DNA of 49,086 bases from Bacteroidales bacterium Phil6 (lineage in GTDB: Bacteria > Bacteroidota > Bacteroidia > Bacteroidales > F082). Position 1 is the first letter of the stretch. Each line of letters starts with the position of its first letter. The stretch lies in contig NWBN01000009.1 in the NCBI GenBank assembly GCA_002633315.1, positions 1-49,086 of the forward strand, read 5' to 3'. Shown one piece after another: positions 17,606 through 27,144 of the stretch. The position numbers and the translations under genes are program-made. The notes below the pieces were generated by a model that saw only the letters and a program-made list of their open reading frames with translations, was not told the origin of the DNA and searched no databases.

Positions 17606-19003
17606 ATGAATAAAACTAAAACCATTTTAACCGAATGTTTTTTTATAACAGGCATATTTTTCATACTGATATGCCCCAATTTCTTAACCGAAGGAATGTT
17701 TATGGATGGCCTCATGTATTCTGCCATCTCCAAAAATTTGGCGAACGGAATAGGAACATTCTGGAATCCATATCTTTCAGAAACTTTATTTCCTGAATTT
17801 CATGAACATCCTCCTTTGGCTTTTGGCATACAAAGCATTTTTTACAATTTGTTTGGAGAAAGTTTTTATGTTGAAAAAATATATTCTGTTCTAACTTTCC
17901 TTATTGTCGGTGTTTTTATGGTATTAATATGGAAAGAGTTGAAAAAATCCATAGCTACAGCATGGATTCCTCTATTCCTTTGGATTATTTCCTGTTTGGT
18001 TTTCTGGGGAGCAACAAACAATATATTGGAAAATACAATGGCTGTTTTTATTATATTATCCGTATTTACATACATGAAAAGTTTAAAAAGTCATCATTAT
18101 CTGTTCTGTTTCTTATCCGGATGCATGCTTTTTCTTGCTTTTCTCACAAAAGGCTTTACGGGTTTATATCCACTGTCTTTCCCATTCTTTTATTGGCTAT
18201 TTATAAGAAAAAATAAATTCAAAAACTGTATGTTAGATACATTTATAATGTTTTTAGGTCTAACAATACCCGCTCTTATTCTATTTTCAAGTCATGAGAC
18301 TGCATACGTGAGTATTGTAAAATATATTAATAAACAAGTAATAGGTAGTTTAAAAAACATACAGACCGTTGATACACGCTTTCATATAATCAGACGTTTC
18401 TTTGAAGAAAATATAACCTCCTTATTATTCGCCTTGATAATTGTGATAATTGGCATCTCCAAAAAACGTATCAAGGGACTTTTTACGAATAATGATAAAA
18501 AATGGATATATACATTCTTGGCATTGAATTTTTCAGGTGTCATTCCTATTATGATAAGTTTGAAACAAAGTGCTTTTTATGCTTTAACGACAATTCCTTA
18601 TCTTGCCATCGCATTGGGATTATTAATAGAACCTATTATAAGACAAGTATTTGTAATGACTGAAAAGAAAAAACAAATTCTATTTTATCTGTCTGTTTTC
18701 GCCTTTTGTCTTGCAATCGGTGTTAATGTATTTTTCTGCGGAAAGATAGGAAGAGACAAAGATAAATTGGAAGACTTGCATGTAATACTACCGGAAATAC
18801 CAGAAAATTCTATCATTAGTATAGATAAAAGCATGCATTGGGAAGATTACTCATTGATTGGATACTTTGCCCGTTATAAAAACATAAGTCTGGATAATAA
18901 ATTGAAACATGAATATATTTTATCTGCCAACAAACAACTTTCAGACTCATCGTATGTCCTTGTAAATGATAAAACAAAAAACATGTTTTTATATAAACGA
19001 TAA
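17606..19003 (+). CDS. GT39/ArnT-like membrane glycosyltransferase
   Basis: 465 aa with about ten to twelve hydrophobic helices. The first periplasmic loop has MDGLMYSAISKNLANG and later HEHPPL, matching the PMT/ArnT family pattern where an acidic residue in that loop is catalytic and HPPL lies before helix 2. Such enzymes take a sugar from a polyprenyl phosphate donor on the periplasmic face and put it on lipid A, a glycan or a protein. It lies 70 bases after gtrA in the same direction, so it probably uses the lipid-linked sugar made by the upstream GT2 enzyme. The acceptor is not known. Confidence 0.85.
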   Translation: MNKTKTILTECFFITGIFFILICPNFLTEGMFMDGLMYSAISKNLANGIGTFWNPYLSETLFPEFHEHPPLAFGIQSIFYNLFGESFYVEKIYSVLTFLIVGVFMVLIWKELKKSIATAWIPLFLWIISCLVFWGATNNILENTMAVFIILSVFTYMKSLKSHHYLFCFLSGCMLFLAFLTKGFTGLYPLSFPFFYWLFIRKNKFKNCMLDTFIMFLGLTIPALILFSSHETAYVSIVKYINKQVIGSLKNIQTVDTRFHIIRRFFEENITSLLFALIIVIIGISKKRIKGLFTNNDKKWIYTFLALNFSGVIPIMISLKQSAFYALTTIPYLAIALGLLIEPIIRQVFVMTEKKKQILFYLSVFAFCLAIGVNVFFCGKIGRDKDKLEDLHVILPEIPENSIISIDKSMHWEDYSLIGYFARYKNISLDNKLKHEYILSANKQLSDSSYVLVNDKTKNMFLYKR

Positions 19004-19266
19004 AATCGCAACTGTAAACCTACTTTCAATGAAAATATTATGAAGCCAATATTTTTTGGAATTAATATAAAAAAAGTCGTTAGTTATTGATGCAATAAAT
19101 ATCAAATAGACGATTATTATAAAATTTCGGTCTCAGCATGAAAAATTGCACAATTCTCATGCCTCTGATTCCACCACCTTGAATAAAACAGGTTCGGAAA
19201 TGGAAATTATTACTATTTTTATCCCGGTTTTCATTATTTTTGCATTGAAGTTGAAAACAGGATGTA

Positions 19267-19321
19267 TCTCGGCATGACTCAAATAAATTTGTTTCTGCTG
19301 TCGATTTTCCGTATTTTTGCA
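19267..19321 (+). promoter_or_regulatory. Dispersed promoter element before the beta-barrel gene
   Basis: TCTCGGCATGACTCAAATAAA then TTTG (19288-19291), 20 bp and TATTTTTG (19312-19319). It is a close relative of the element at 12519-12573. The ATG at 19337 is 17 bases after the -7 box. The rest of 19004-19266 holds no gene that I can support. Confidence 0.75.
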
Positions 19322-19336
19322 CCAAATTGAAAAAAT

Positions 19337-19972
19337 ATGAAAAAGATATTTATTCTATTAGCGTTGACATTTTCATTCATTGTCACTGTCAATTCACAGA
19401 ACTTTTTTGGAGGTTTGATAGCCGGAGGTATCACCTCTCAGGTAGAAGGAGACCAACGAGGCGGATTCAACAAATTGGGCTTTACTGCAGGAGCATTTGC
19501 CGGACTGCCTATCAACAAAAACTTTTCCGTGCATTTGGAATTGAAATACATACAAAAAGGCTCACGTTCCAATAATGTAGAGGCATTCCCTGACGGCGAC
19601 CCTTACCTTCTAAAATTGGACTACATCGACATGCCGATAGTATTTACCACCAATTTCAACATGATACGCATCAACGGACGAGGACTTCACTGGCTGAATG
19701 TTGAATTAGGTCTCAGCGTCGATGTTCTTGCAAAATACAAAGAAGAAATAATGGGTGTTGAAAACATTGACTATAACCCATGGCGACGTGTCGCTCTCAA
19801 TGGGTTGGCAGGTATCAGAATCAACATTACAAAAGATTGTCAGATCGGACTGCGAACCATCAACTCCATAACCTCGATACGCAAGAATGTCGTTACAGGC
19901 AATGTGATAAGATTTAACCAATGGGGCGAATTTAACGACGTTTTGCAATTGGCAATATTTTACAGACTGTAA
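19337..19972 (+). CDS. Small outer-membrane beta-barrel protein (OMP_b-brl type)
   Basis: 211 aa. A signal peptide ends near residue 20 (VNSQ). The mature part has alternating hydrophobic strands with aromatic ends, an early LGFTAGAFAGLPI strand and a hydrophobic-aromatic C-terminus (LAIFYRL), as in the 8-strand PorT-like barrels common in this phylum. The function is unknown. It is transcribed alone from the dispersed-type promoter at 19267-19321. The protein at 25047-25739 is of a similar kind. Confidence 0.8.
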   Translation: MKKIFILLALTFSFIVTVNSQNFFGGLIAGGITSQVEGDQRGGFNKLGFTAGAFAGLPINKNFSVHLELKYIQKGSRSNNVEAFPDGDPYLLKLDYIDMPIVFTTNFNMIRINGRGLHWLNVELGLSVDVLAKYKEEIMGVENIDYNPWRRVALNGLAGIRINITKDCQIGLRTINSITSIRKNVVTGNVIRFNQWGEFNDVLQLAIFYRL

Positions 19973-20102
19973 AACTTTGTCAACAGTTATTATCAAAAAT
20001 ATAACTGCAAAACATTCTGGATGTTATACCATTACAGATTTGAAATTTCTGCTTTCTGTTTATAAAACAACCCTGTTAAAGCTAAAAAGCAGTACCAAAC
20101 AA

Positions 20103-21161
20103 TCAGAGTTGACGATTTATCGACTCTTGATGAATAGCTTCGAAAATTTCTGTTACAAAATGTTTATCCAAGCCTGAAGCCATACCTTTATTAATACGGT
20201 CATTCAATATCTTGTTCCATCTATCTACTTGAAGTACAGCCACGTTATGTTCTTTCTTAAACAAACCTATCTCTTCAGAGACCTGCATACGCTTACTCAG
20301 CAATGACAACAACTCATTGTCTATCATATCAATACGTTCTCTAAGACTTTCGAGTACAGACTCATCTGAAGAGGACTTCTTATTTCTTATGACAAGTTTT
20401 CCGAGTAATGTTTCAAGCCGGGAAGGTGTTATCTGTTGTTCAGCATCGGTAAGAGCCATATCCGGATTGCAATGGCACTCTATCATGAAGCCGTCGGTAG
20501 CTATATCGAGAGCTTTTTGAGCGGTAATTTGCAATAAATCGCGTCTTCCGCATATATGGCTTATGTCAGTAATGATAGGCACTTCCGGCATAAGACGGTG
20601 CATTTCCACAGAAAGATGCCACAGAGGAGTGTTACGATAAACAGTATCGGCAGAATCCTTGAATCCCCGGTGTATGGCAGCAATATGGCGTATGCCTGCT
20701 GATGACAGCCGTTCTATGGCGCCTATCCACAGTTTCACGTCAGGAGCGACAGGATTTTTCACGAACACCGGTACTTCAACGCCTCGCATGCTGTCAGCGA
20801 GTTCCTGCACAGAAAACGGATTCGTCACCGTCCTGGCTCCAAGCCACACCATATCGATGCCATACGACAAAGCCATCTCTAAATGTTGTGGCGTCGCCAC
20901 CTCTGTCATGGTTAGAAGACCTGTGGTTTCTTTGGCTTTACGCATCCATTCAAAAGCTTTGACGCCAACGCCTTCAAATGTCATCGGCATAGTGCGGGGC
21001 TTCCAAATGCCGCCACGCAACACCTTAACTTCCGGCAGTTTTGCCAATGCCATGGCTGTCGTCATCAACTGCTCTTCAGACTCTACACTGCAAGGCCCGG
21101 CTATCACCAACAACTCCTCCGGATTGTCGAACCATGACAATATATTGAAACCCTCTCCCAT
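20103..21161 (-). CDS. Bifunctional DAHP synthase / chorismate mutase
   Basis: 352 aa. The N-terminal part (about 1-260) is a KDO8P-synthase-like (type Ib) DAHP synthase with AGPCSVES, GIWKPRT (residues 51-57), a histidine-bearing IAAIHRGF and a late metal-site ECHCNPD. It condenses PEP and erythrose-4-phosphate, the first step of the shikimate pathway. The C-terminal part (about 265-352) is an AroQ chorismate mutase with RERIDMIDNELL and the LLSKRM helix. This fusion is typical of the phylum; the mutase part probably also senses chorismate or prephenate as a feedback site. A minus-strand TATTTTTG box at 21175-21182 leaves a leader of only about seven bases. Confidence 0.94.
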   Translation of the reverse strand: MGEGFNILSWFDNPEELLVIAGPCSVESEEQLMTTAMALAKLPEVKVLRGGIWKPRTMPMTFEGVGVKAFEWMRKAKETTGLLTMTEVATPQHLEMALSYGIDMVWLGARTVTNPFSVQELADSMRGVEVPVFVKNPVAPDVKLWIGAIERLSSAGIRHIAAIHRGFKDSADTVYRNTPLWHLSVEMHRLMPEVPIITDISHICGRRDLLQITAQKALDIATDGFMIECHCNPDMALTDAEQQITPSRLETLLGKLVIRNKKSSSDESVLESLRERIDMIDNELLSLLSKRMQVSEEIGLFKKEHNVAVLQVDRWNKILNDRINKGMASGLDKHFVTEIFEAIHQESINRQL

Positions 21162-21174
21162 TATTATTTTTTTG

Positions 21175-21182
21175 CAAAAATA
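21175..21182 (-). promoter_or_regulatory. -7 element of the DAHP synthase gene
   Basis: TATTTTTG on the minus strand, 13 bases before the ATG. The predicted transcript start (about 21168) leaves an almost leaderless mRNA. Confidence 0.55.
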
Positions 21183-21271
21183 CTATATTCGGAGAAAAGT
21201 TTTAAATTTATAACATACAATTGACATTTTTTTTGTTACTTTGTATTTTGAATTATAAAAATATCACAAAA

Positions 21272-22711
21272 GTGAAACGTACAGAGATTAAAACAGCATT
21301 ACTCTCACAAGAGTTTGACAACGAAATAAATGTAAAAGGATGGGTCCGTAACAAAAGAGGCAGCAAGAATGTAGCATTTATCGCCTTGAATGACGGTTCT
21401 ACCATAAACAATTTGCAATTAGTCATCGATTTAGATAAGATTCCGGAAGAAAGATTGGCATTGATGCACACCGGAGCATCGGTATCAGCCACAGGAAAAC
21501 TCGTGGCATCATCGGGAAGCGGACAAAATGTCGAATTGGCAGTAAGCGAAATAGAGTTGCTGGGACCTGCAGATCCTGACAAATATCCGCTGCAACCCAA
21601 AAAACACTCTTTGGAGTTCTTACGTGACATAGCACATCTGCGTTTCCGCACCAATACTTTCGGTGCCATCATGCGTCTGCGTCACGCCATGATATTTGCA
21701 ATACACAAGTTCTTCAACGACAGAGGTTTTTATAATATACACACTCCTCTTATCACTGCTTCAGACTGTGAAGGTGCAGGCGAAATGTTTCAGGTGACTA
21801 CCTTAAACCTCAACAATCTTCCTCGTAACGAGAAAAACGAAATAGATTATACACAGGACTTCTTCGGCAAACCGGCAAATCTTACTGTATCCGGACAATT
21901 GGAAGGAGAATTGGCTGCAACAGCATTATCAAAGATTTACACTTTCGGACCTACTTTCCGTGCTGAAAACTCCAACACTACCCGTCATCTCGCCGAGTTC
22001 TGGATGATAGAACCCGAAATGGCATTTTACGAAATCGAAGACAATATGGACCTCGCTGAAGAGATGCTTAAATATCTCATTCAATACGCTTTAGACAATT
22101 GCATGGACGACCTCAACTTCCTGAGTAAACGTCTTCAGGAAGAAGAGAAAAACAAAAAAGAAGAAGATAAGTCCATGGAACTGATCAGCAAGTTGCATTT
22201 TGTTCTCGAACATCCGTTTGAACGTGTCACCTATACCGACGCAATCAATATATTAAAAAACTGTAACTACAACAAAAAAGGCAAGTTCCAGTACCCTGTC
22301 AACGAATGGGGTGTTGACCTTCAATCGGAACATGAACGTTATCTTGTAGAAAAACATTTCAAGAAACCTGTCATCTTGACAGATTATCCTATCGAAATAA
22401 AAGCCTTCTATATGAAACAGAACGACGATGGCAAGACTGTACGTGCCATGGACGTTTTATTCCCCGGCATAGGCGAGATTATAGGAGGCTCTGAAAGAGA
22501 GACTGACATCAACAAGTTGCTCAAACGCATGGAAGAGGTAGGCATTCCTCAATCTTCAATGGAATGGTATCTCGACACACGCCGTTTCGGCTCCGTACCG
22601 CATAGCGGCTACGGTCTCGGCTTTGAACGTCTAATGCTGTTCATCACCGGAATGTCCAACATACGCGATGTCATAGCTTTCCCTCGTACACCTAAAAATT
22701 GTGAATATTAA
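21272..22711 (+). CDS. asnS: Asparaginyl-tRNA synthetase
   Basis: 479 aa from GTG 21272; the frame is open further upstream but the MKRTEI start fits the family. It charges tRNA-Asn. An N-terminal OB-fold anticodon-binding domain (about 15-110, [14 protein letters not shown]) precedes the class IIb catalytic domain, with motif 2 [17 protein letters not shown] and motif 3 GYGLGFERL near the end. Presence of AsnRS argues against dependence on the amidotransferase route for Asn-tRNA. It diverges from the DAHP synthase gene; a TTACTTTG box at 21236-21243 is a one-mismatch -7 candidate. rpoN follows 20 bases after the stop. Confidence 0.95.
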   Translation: MKRTEIKTALLSQEFDNEINVKGWVRNKRGSKNVAFIALNDGSTINNLQLVIDLDKIPEERLALMHTGASVSATGKLVASSGSGQNVELAVSEIELLGPADPDKYPLQPKKHSLEFLRDIAHLRFRTNTFGAIMRLRHAMIFAIHKFFNDRGFYNIHTPLITASDCEGAGEMFQVTTLNLNNLPRNEKNEIDYTQDFFGKPANLTVSGQLEGELAATALSKIYTFGPTFRAENSNTTRHLAEFWMIEPEMAFYEIEDNMDLAEEMLKYLIQYALDNCMDDLNFLSKRLQEEEKNKKEEDKSMELISKLHFVLEHPFERVTYTDAINILKNCNYNKKGKFQYPVNEWGVDLQSEHERYLVEKHFKKPVILTDYPIEIKAFYMKQNDDGKTVRAMDVLFPGIGEIIGGSERETDINKLLKRMEEVGIPQSSMEWYLDTRRFGSVPHSGYGLGFERLMLFITGMSNIRDVIAFPRTPKNCEY

Positions 22712-22731
22712 TCGACTACAATATTTCTTCT

Positions 22732-24210
22732 ATGGCTTTACAAAAACTTAGTCAGACACAAAAGATGTTGCAGAAGTTGTCTCCGCAACAGATACTGCTG
22801 ATGAAACTACTGCAGGTGACTACTATGGAACTGAGTTCCAGAATAAAAGAAGAAATAGAAGAAAATCCGGCTCTCGAAGAAGGTAAAAACAACGATTATG
22901 ATGACGACATGCCATCTGCCGAAGAAGACACCTTCAACGATGAACAAGACAATGAAAAGGAATACGACCCTCTCGAGGATTTCGACGACTATCTAAACGA
23001 CGACGATGAAGATGATGCCGCTTATAAGTTGAGAACCAACAACAACAGCAACGATGACGAACATTACGACAGTCCCATCTCCGATGAGATAAGTTTTCAG
23101 GAGTCTCTTTTACAGCAACTCGGCTATCGTGTATTAGACGACAAGATGTACAAGATAGGCACTTATATAATCGGTAATCTCGATGATTCCGGATATCTAA
23201 GCAGACCCATCTCCGGCATAGTAGATGACTTGTTGTTCACCATGAATCTCAGCGTCGATGAGAAAGACGTCGAAAAAGTCTTAAAGATAATTCAGGAATT
23301 CGACCCTGCAGGAATCGGAGCCACTAACCTGCAGGAATGTCTTCTGATTCAATTAAAAAGACTTCAGGAAGATGACACAGAGAAAGATTATTCCAACTCC
23401 ATCATCATCATAGAACAATATTTCAACGAATTTATCAAGAAACATTACGACAAGATACTGAAAAAAAGCGGCATCAATGAGCAAGACTTCAAAATCGCTC
23501 TCGATGAAATCTTGAAGTTGAACCCCAAACCAGGCGATTCCGGCAATGCAACACAACACAACAATTATATCATACCAGACTTTGCCATTTACAACAACGA
23601 CGGTGAACTTGAACTGACCCTCAACAGCCGCAACGCACCGGAATTATACGTCAACAAAGATTATATCAAGATGCTCAACGACTTCTCCAAACAGGAAGAC
23701 AGCCGAAGCAACAAAGAAGCCATCACTTTTGTAAAACAAAAGATAGATTCTGCCAAATGGTTCATCGATGCCATAAAACAGCGGCAGGATACTCTGTACA
23801 TCACCATGAAAGCCATAATGGACTATCAAAAAGAATATTTTCTCACCGGTGATGAGACAAAGTTGAAACCTATGATACTAAAAGACATTTCTGAGAAAGT
23901 CGGATTGGATATTTCCACAGTGTCACGAGTAGCAAACAGTAAATACGTTCAGACTGCCTTTGGCACTTTCCTTCTCAAAAGTTTCTTCAGTGAAGGTCTT
24001 GTCAACGAAGATGGTGAAGAGGTCTCAACAAGAGAAATCAAAAAAATATTATCCGATTGTGTAGAACAGGAAGATAAATCAAAGCCACTCACCGATGACG
24101 AGTTGACTGTTATTTTAAAACAGAAAGGCTACAACATAGCTCGCAGGACAATAGCCAAATATCGCGAACAAATGGGAATACCTGTTGCAAGACTGCGTAA
24201 AGTCTTATAA
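22732..24210 (+). CDS. rpoN: RNA polymerase sigma-54 factor
   Basis: 492 aa, full length. Region I at the N-terminus is Gln/Leu-rich (LSQTQKMLQKLSPQQI), region II is very acidic (about 50-110), the core-binding domain follows, then the helix-turn-helix, and the C-terminal RpoN box is present as ARRTIAKYRE, which reads the -24 element. Sigma-54 needs an AAA+ activator; one is encoded in this window at 38067-39404, and a -24/-12-like site lies at 40336-40352. The gene follows asnS by 20 bases and leads the PAP2-like gene by 14, so it is likely part of an operon. Confidence 0.96.
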   Translation: MALQKLSQTQKMLQKLSPQQILLMKLLQVTTMELSSRIKEEIEENPALEEGKNNDYDDDMPSAEEDTFNDEQDNEKEYDPLEDFDDYLNDDDEDDAAYKLRTNNNSNDDEHYDSPISDEISFQESLLQQLGYRVLDDKMYKIGTYIIGNLDDSGYLSRPISGIVDDLLFTMNLSVDEKDVEKVLKIIQEFDPAGIGATNLQECLLIQLKRLQEDDTEKDYSNSIIIIEQYFNEFIKKHYDKILKKSGINEQDFKIALDEILKLNPKPGDSGNATQHNNYIIPDFAIYNNDGELELTLNSRNAPELYVNKDYIKMLNDFSKQEDSRSNKEAITFVKQKIDSAKWFIDAIKQRQDTLYITMKAIMDYQKEYFLTGDETKLKPMILKDISEKVGLDISTVSRVANSKYVQTAFGTFLLKSFFSEGLVNEDGEEVSTREIKKILSDCVEQEDKSKPLTDDELTVILKQKGYNIARRTIAKYREQMGIPVARLRKVL

Positions 24211-24224
24211 AACAAAATCACATC

Positions 24225-24839
24225 ATGAATAAATTGTCTAAGATAATATCGGAGATAGCACATCCTGTCTTTATTCCCACCTATACCCTTTTAATGGGAT
24301 TAGCTACCGGTCTTATAGGATATATTCCTCTACGTATATTGATACACAACATAATATGGATTGAGTTCATAACTCTTATAATACCTTTTTTCATAATATT
24401 ACTACTTCAAAGCTGCAGAATCATCAAATCGTTGACGATGGAAAGCCGGAAAGAGAGGATTATAGCCATCATTTTGATGATAACAGCTTTGACGGTCTGT
24501 CTTATCGGCATACCAGAAACAAATTACACTTATTATATCATATTCATTATCATATTGATAATCACAAGTTTTGCAGCTTTAATAATAACTCCGTTATGGA
24601 TGATAAGTTTACACACATTAGGTTGGGGTTGTTTAAGCGGTTATTGTTATATCTTATCTTTTTTAAGCCATGACACATATCTTCCATACTTTATAGGTTC
24701 AATACTTGTCAGCGGCATAGTATCATCGGCACGGTTACACTTAAAAGCGCATACTCCGACACAAATTTATTCTGGCTTCATCATAGGTTTTGTCATATCT
24801 TTATCATCAACAGTTTTCCTGTTCTCGTATTTCGTTTGA
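24225..24839 (+). CDS. PAP2-like integral membrane protein
   Basis: 204 aa with about six hydrophobic helices. The C-terminal RLHLKAHTPTQIYSGF resembles the third motif of PAP2 phosphatases (SR-x-AH-xxD-x-G), but with Gln for the usual Asp, and the KxxxxxxRP and PSGH motifs are not clear. It may be a divergent or inactive relative of undecaprenyl-diphosphate or lipid phosphatases. It starts 14 bases after rpoN; the two are probably co-transcribed. Confidence 0.65.
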   Translation: MNKLSKIISEIAHPVFIPTYTLLMGLATGLIGYIPLRILIHNIIWIEFITLIIPFFIILLLQSCRIIKSLTMESRKERIIAIILMITALTVCLIGIPETNYTYYIIFIIILIITSFAALIITPLWMISLHTLGWGCLSGYCYILSFLSHDTYLPYFIGSILVSGIVSSARLHLKAHTPTQIYSGFIIGFVISLSSTVFLFSYFV

Positions 24840-25046
24840 AATTAATAATATAATTACTTAAAACTGTTTTGGTCGAACAAGAAATCGAACATACAATGGA
24901 GAACCTGTAAATAAGATAAATATAACGTACTGTATCTCAACTCAAAAGAGACAAATAATATCAATAATCACGTCAAGGCAGCAACAAAAAACAAACACTC
25001 TGCCGATACGGCAAATTATCATTCAACATCAATAACTCCGGATATA

Positions 25047-25739
25047 TCAGAAAGGTCTCACTCCGATACCCACCGACAAAGGTCTAAGATCCATACCTGT
25101 CACCGGGTCAAAGGTAGAGTTAAACTGGTATGCTCCGAAGACATAAAACGATTTATAAGCAATACGCAAGGTTGCAGAATAGACATATTTGGCAAGATTT
25201 TCCATTCTGCTGTTTTTGATACGCCAGATTTGATCTGTATTATCTATCTCACCTACATATTTCGTCTTGCCGGTAGTAAGTATTCCGAATTTAAAGCCCA
25301 CGCTTATTTTAAACATATTGTTTATACGCATATTGACTTCCAAAGGAATATCAATATAATTAACATTAAACTTAGCCCTTTTATAGTCATGTTCAATAGT
25401 TTGAAAAACCAGAGAATCAGCATAAGGATCATTCAGCATACTACCTTTCATATAAAAATTGTGAGAAGAAAACCCAACGCCTAAAGATGTTGTATGTTTA
25501 CTTTCGCCAATAGGGAAATTATATGTGATTTGAGCACTAAAACCTTGATTTATTTCACGCAGTGAAAAATTCTCATAACCCGAACCAACATTAAAATCTG
25601 TAAAAACTTCCGCTCCGATATTCACTCTTGAATCAAATCGTTCCGACAAGATTTGTGATTGAGCCATAAAAGAAAGCAGTAACAGAAACGGCAGAATAAA
25701 AAAACTTTTCTTCATATCAGTTAAATTATTATTTATCAT
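25047..25739 (-). CDS. Outer-membrane beta-barrel protein
   Basis: 230 aa from the ATG at 25737-25739, which overlaps the upstream stop as ATGA; an in-frame ATG at 25713-25715 would give a cleaner signal peptide (MKKSFFILPF...). The signal ends at about AQSQ. The mature part alternates polar and hydrophobic strands, with repeated Gly/Tyr-rich strands (LGVGFSSHNFYMKG) and ends in SVGIGVRPF, a C-terminal Phe as expected for barrel assembly. No enzyme motifs. It is the last gene of the unit transcribed leftwards from 27.7 kb. Confidence 0.75.
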   Translation of the reverse strand: MINNNLTDMKKSFFILPFLLLLSFMAQSQILSERFDSRVNIGAEVFTDFNVGSGYENFSLREINQGFSAQITYNFPIGESKHTTSLGVGFSSHNFYMKGSMLNDPYADSLVFQTIEHDYKRAKFNVNYIDIPLEVNMRINNMFKISVGFKFGILTTGKTKYVGEIDNTDQIWRIKNSRMENLAKYVYSATLRIAYKSFYVFGAYQFNSTFDPVTGMDLRPLSVGIGVRPF

Positions 25740-26188
25740 TTGGATAAACCATTTTGTATTTTAGATCTTCTATCGAGCAATTCATCTATCTCTTCCATAG
25801 AAAGATCCGGATTCTTCAATTCATTATCTATAGCATCAATAAGAGCGACATATCTGTCTTCTGTTGGCAAAGCCATAAACTCTTTTTCTTTTACATCTAC
25901 GACACTATTTCTATTAATATCTATATCATCTGCATCATCTCCAAGTTGTTCTTTCAATCTGTTTATCATCATAGGGATAAGTTTTTTTGTCATATCGTTA
26001 TTAAAAGGACCCAACATCTCTATTGTCAGATTGTCTTTCATCTCATCATAATTGGCAAAGAATAATTTCAATTGTTCCAATTGAGACTTATCAATACCGG
26101 GTATTTCATCCGGAGGATATTTCTCAATCATTTTTTTGAAGAGACGCATCAGTTCTTCCAATTGTTTTTTCAGTTCATCGTTCTCCAT
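25736..26188 (-). CDS. Conserved hypothetical acidic helical protein
   Basis: 150 aa, not recognised. No signal or membrane segment, so cytoplasmic. It is charged and mostly helical (heptad-like KKQLEELMRLFKKMI at the start, EEIDELLDRRSKIQ at the end), with many Asp/Glu and a patch of Asp near 80-100. Its stop overlaps the start of the beta-barrel gene. It could be an adaptor or regulator; the sequence does not say. Confidence 0.6.
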   Translation of the reverse strand: MENDELKKQLEELMRLFKKMIEKYPPDEIPGIDKSQLEQLKLFFANYDEMKDNLTIEMLGPFNNDMTKKLIPMMINRLKEQLGDDADDIDINRNSVVDVKEKEFMALPTEDRYVALIDAIDNELKNPDLSMEEIDELLDRRSKIQNGLSK

Positions 26189-26271
26189 AGTTCTTTTTTT
26201 TGAACATACATCAAAAACTGTTCCGAAAAATGATATAACAGCATATTATAAGCAAACAACGAAAAATAACA

Positions 26272-27126
26272 TCAATTTCTGGCTATAGAAGCATATATAT
26301 TTTTAGTATGAGAAATAAGAACCGGAATCTGAGAATTGTTGACAATTTTCTGGGAATAAGAACCGGAAAAAATGTTAACTGCCGTTCTTTCCAATTCATC
26401 CATAATACTAATAAGATTTGCATTGATATTCTTTGCATAGGATATAATATCCTCATCCACGTCATTGGTATGCAATTCATCGAGTACAAAATTGATACGA
26501 TTTGCGGTAAGATACTTAACCACTTGTTTTACATAACCGTTAACTCTTTCCTTAACAGAAAGTATTTCTGAAGTATAAAGTGCCACGACAAAAATCCGGG
26601 CATTAAAATACTGGGCAATAAGAGCTGTTAGCGGCAGTTTCTGGCGTGTTTCGAGAGTACTGTCGATTGGCATCACTATCTTGGATATGGTAGTATTGGA
26701 GTCTATGCCCTCGCGAATGAACACTGTAGGTACATCAAGGACGAGCGACATACGGAAAGCATTGCTTCCTATCCATCTCTCAGAAAAACCGGAGATACCG
26801 TGAGTACCAATAAACATCAAAAACGGATCGAGTTCACGACAGGCCTCCTGCATGGCGTCATAAACACGACCTTCCCTAATTTGATATGTAATGGTATTTT
26901 CACCAAGTCTGTGAGCATATTTTTCTATCAATTCATTAAAATGCTGTTTGGCACCATATTCGATCAGATTTCTATCTTTCGAGACAATATCTTTATCATT
27001 AGCGAGTTTGTTGACCCAAACCATAACAATATCCGACTTCGATTTCTCTGCCACTGTAACAGCATGAGAAAGAGCATTCAGAGAACAATTGGAAAAATCG
27101 ACTCCCACTAATATCACATTATTCAT
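26272..27126 (-). CDS. Universal stress protein with two UspA domains
   Basis: 284 aa, two Usp domains in tandem (about 1-140 and 145-280). The first starts VILVGVDFSNCS and has the ATP-binding type motif GTHGISGFSERWIGS, matching G-xG-xxG-xxx-GS. The second starts KIVMPIDST and its C-terminal motif is degraded (FSGSYSQKIVNNS), so one half may bind nucleotide and the other not. The role is in stress or starvation survival, by family only. It follows the SPOR gene by 18 bases. Confidence 0.9.
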   Translation of the reverse strand: MNNVILVGVDFSNCSLNALSHAVTVAEKSKSDIVMVWVNKLANDKDIVSKDRNLIEYGAKQHFNELIEKYAHRLGENTITYQIREGRVYDAMQEACRELDPFLMFIGTHGISGFSERWIGSNAFRMSLVLDVPTVFIREGIDSNTTISKIVMPIDSTLETRQKLPLTALIAQYFNARIFVVALYTSEILSVKERVNGYVKQVVKYLTANRINFVLDELHTNDVDEDIISYAKNINANLISIMDELERTAVNIFSGSYSQKIVNNSQIPVLISHTKNIYASIARN

Positions 27127-27144
27127 AACACTAATTTTTAATTT

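Noticed and set aside
19080..19325. Minus-strand open frame of 81 codons
   Set aside because: It covers the dispersed promoter element, has no start signal of its own and no recognisable product.
20659..21213. Open frame of 184 codons on the plus strand
   Set aside because: It is antisense to the DAHP synthase domain and is a shadow of codon bias.
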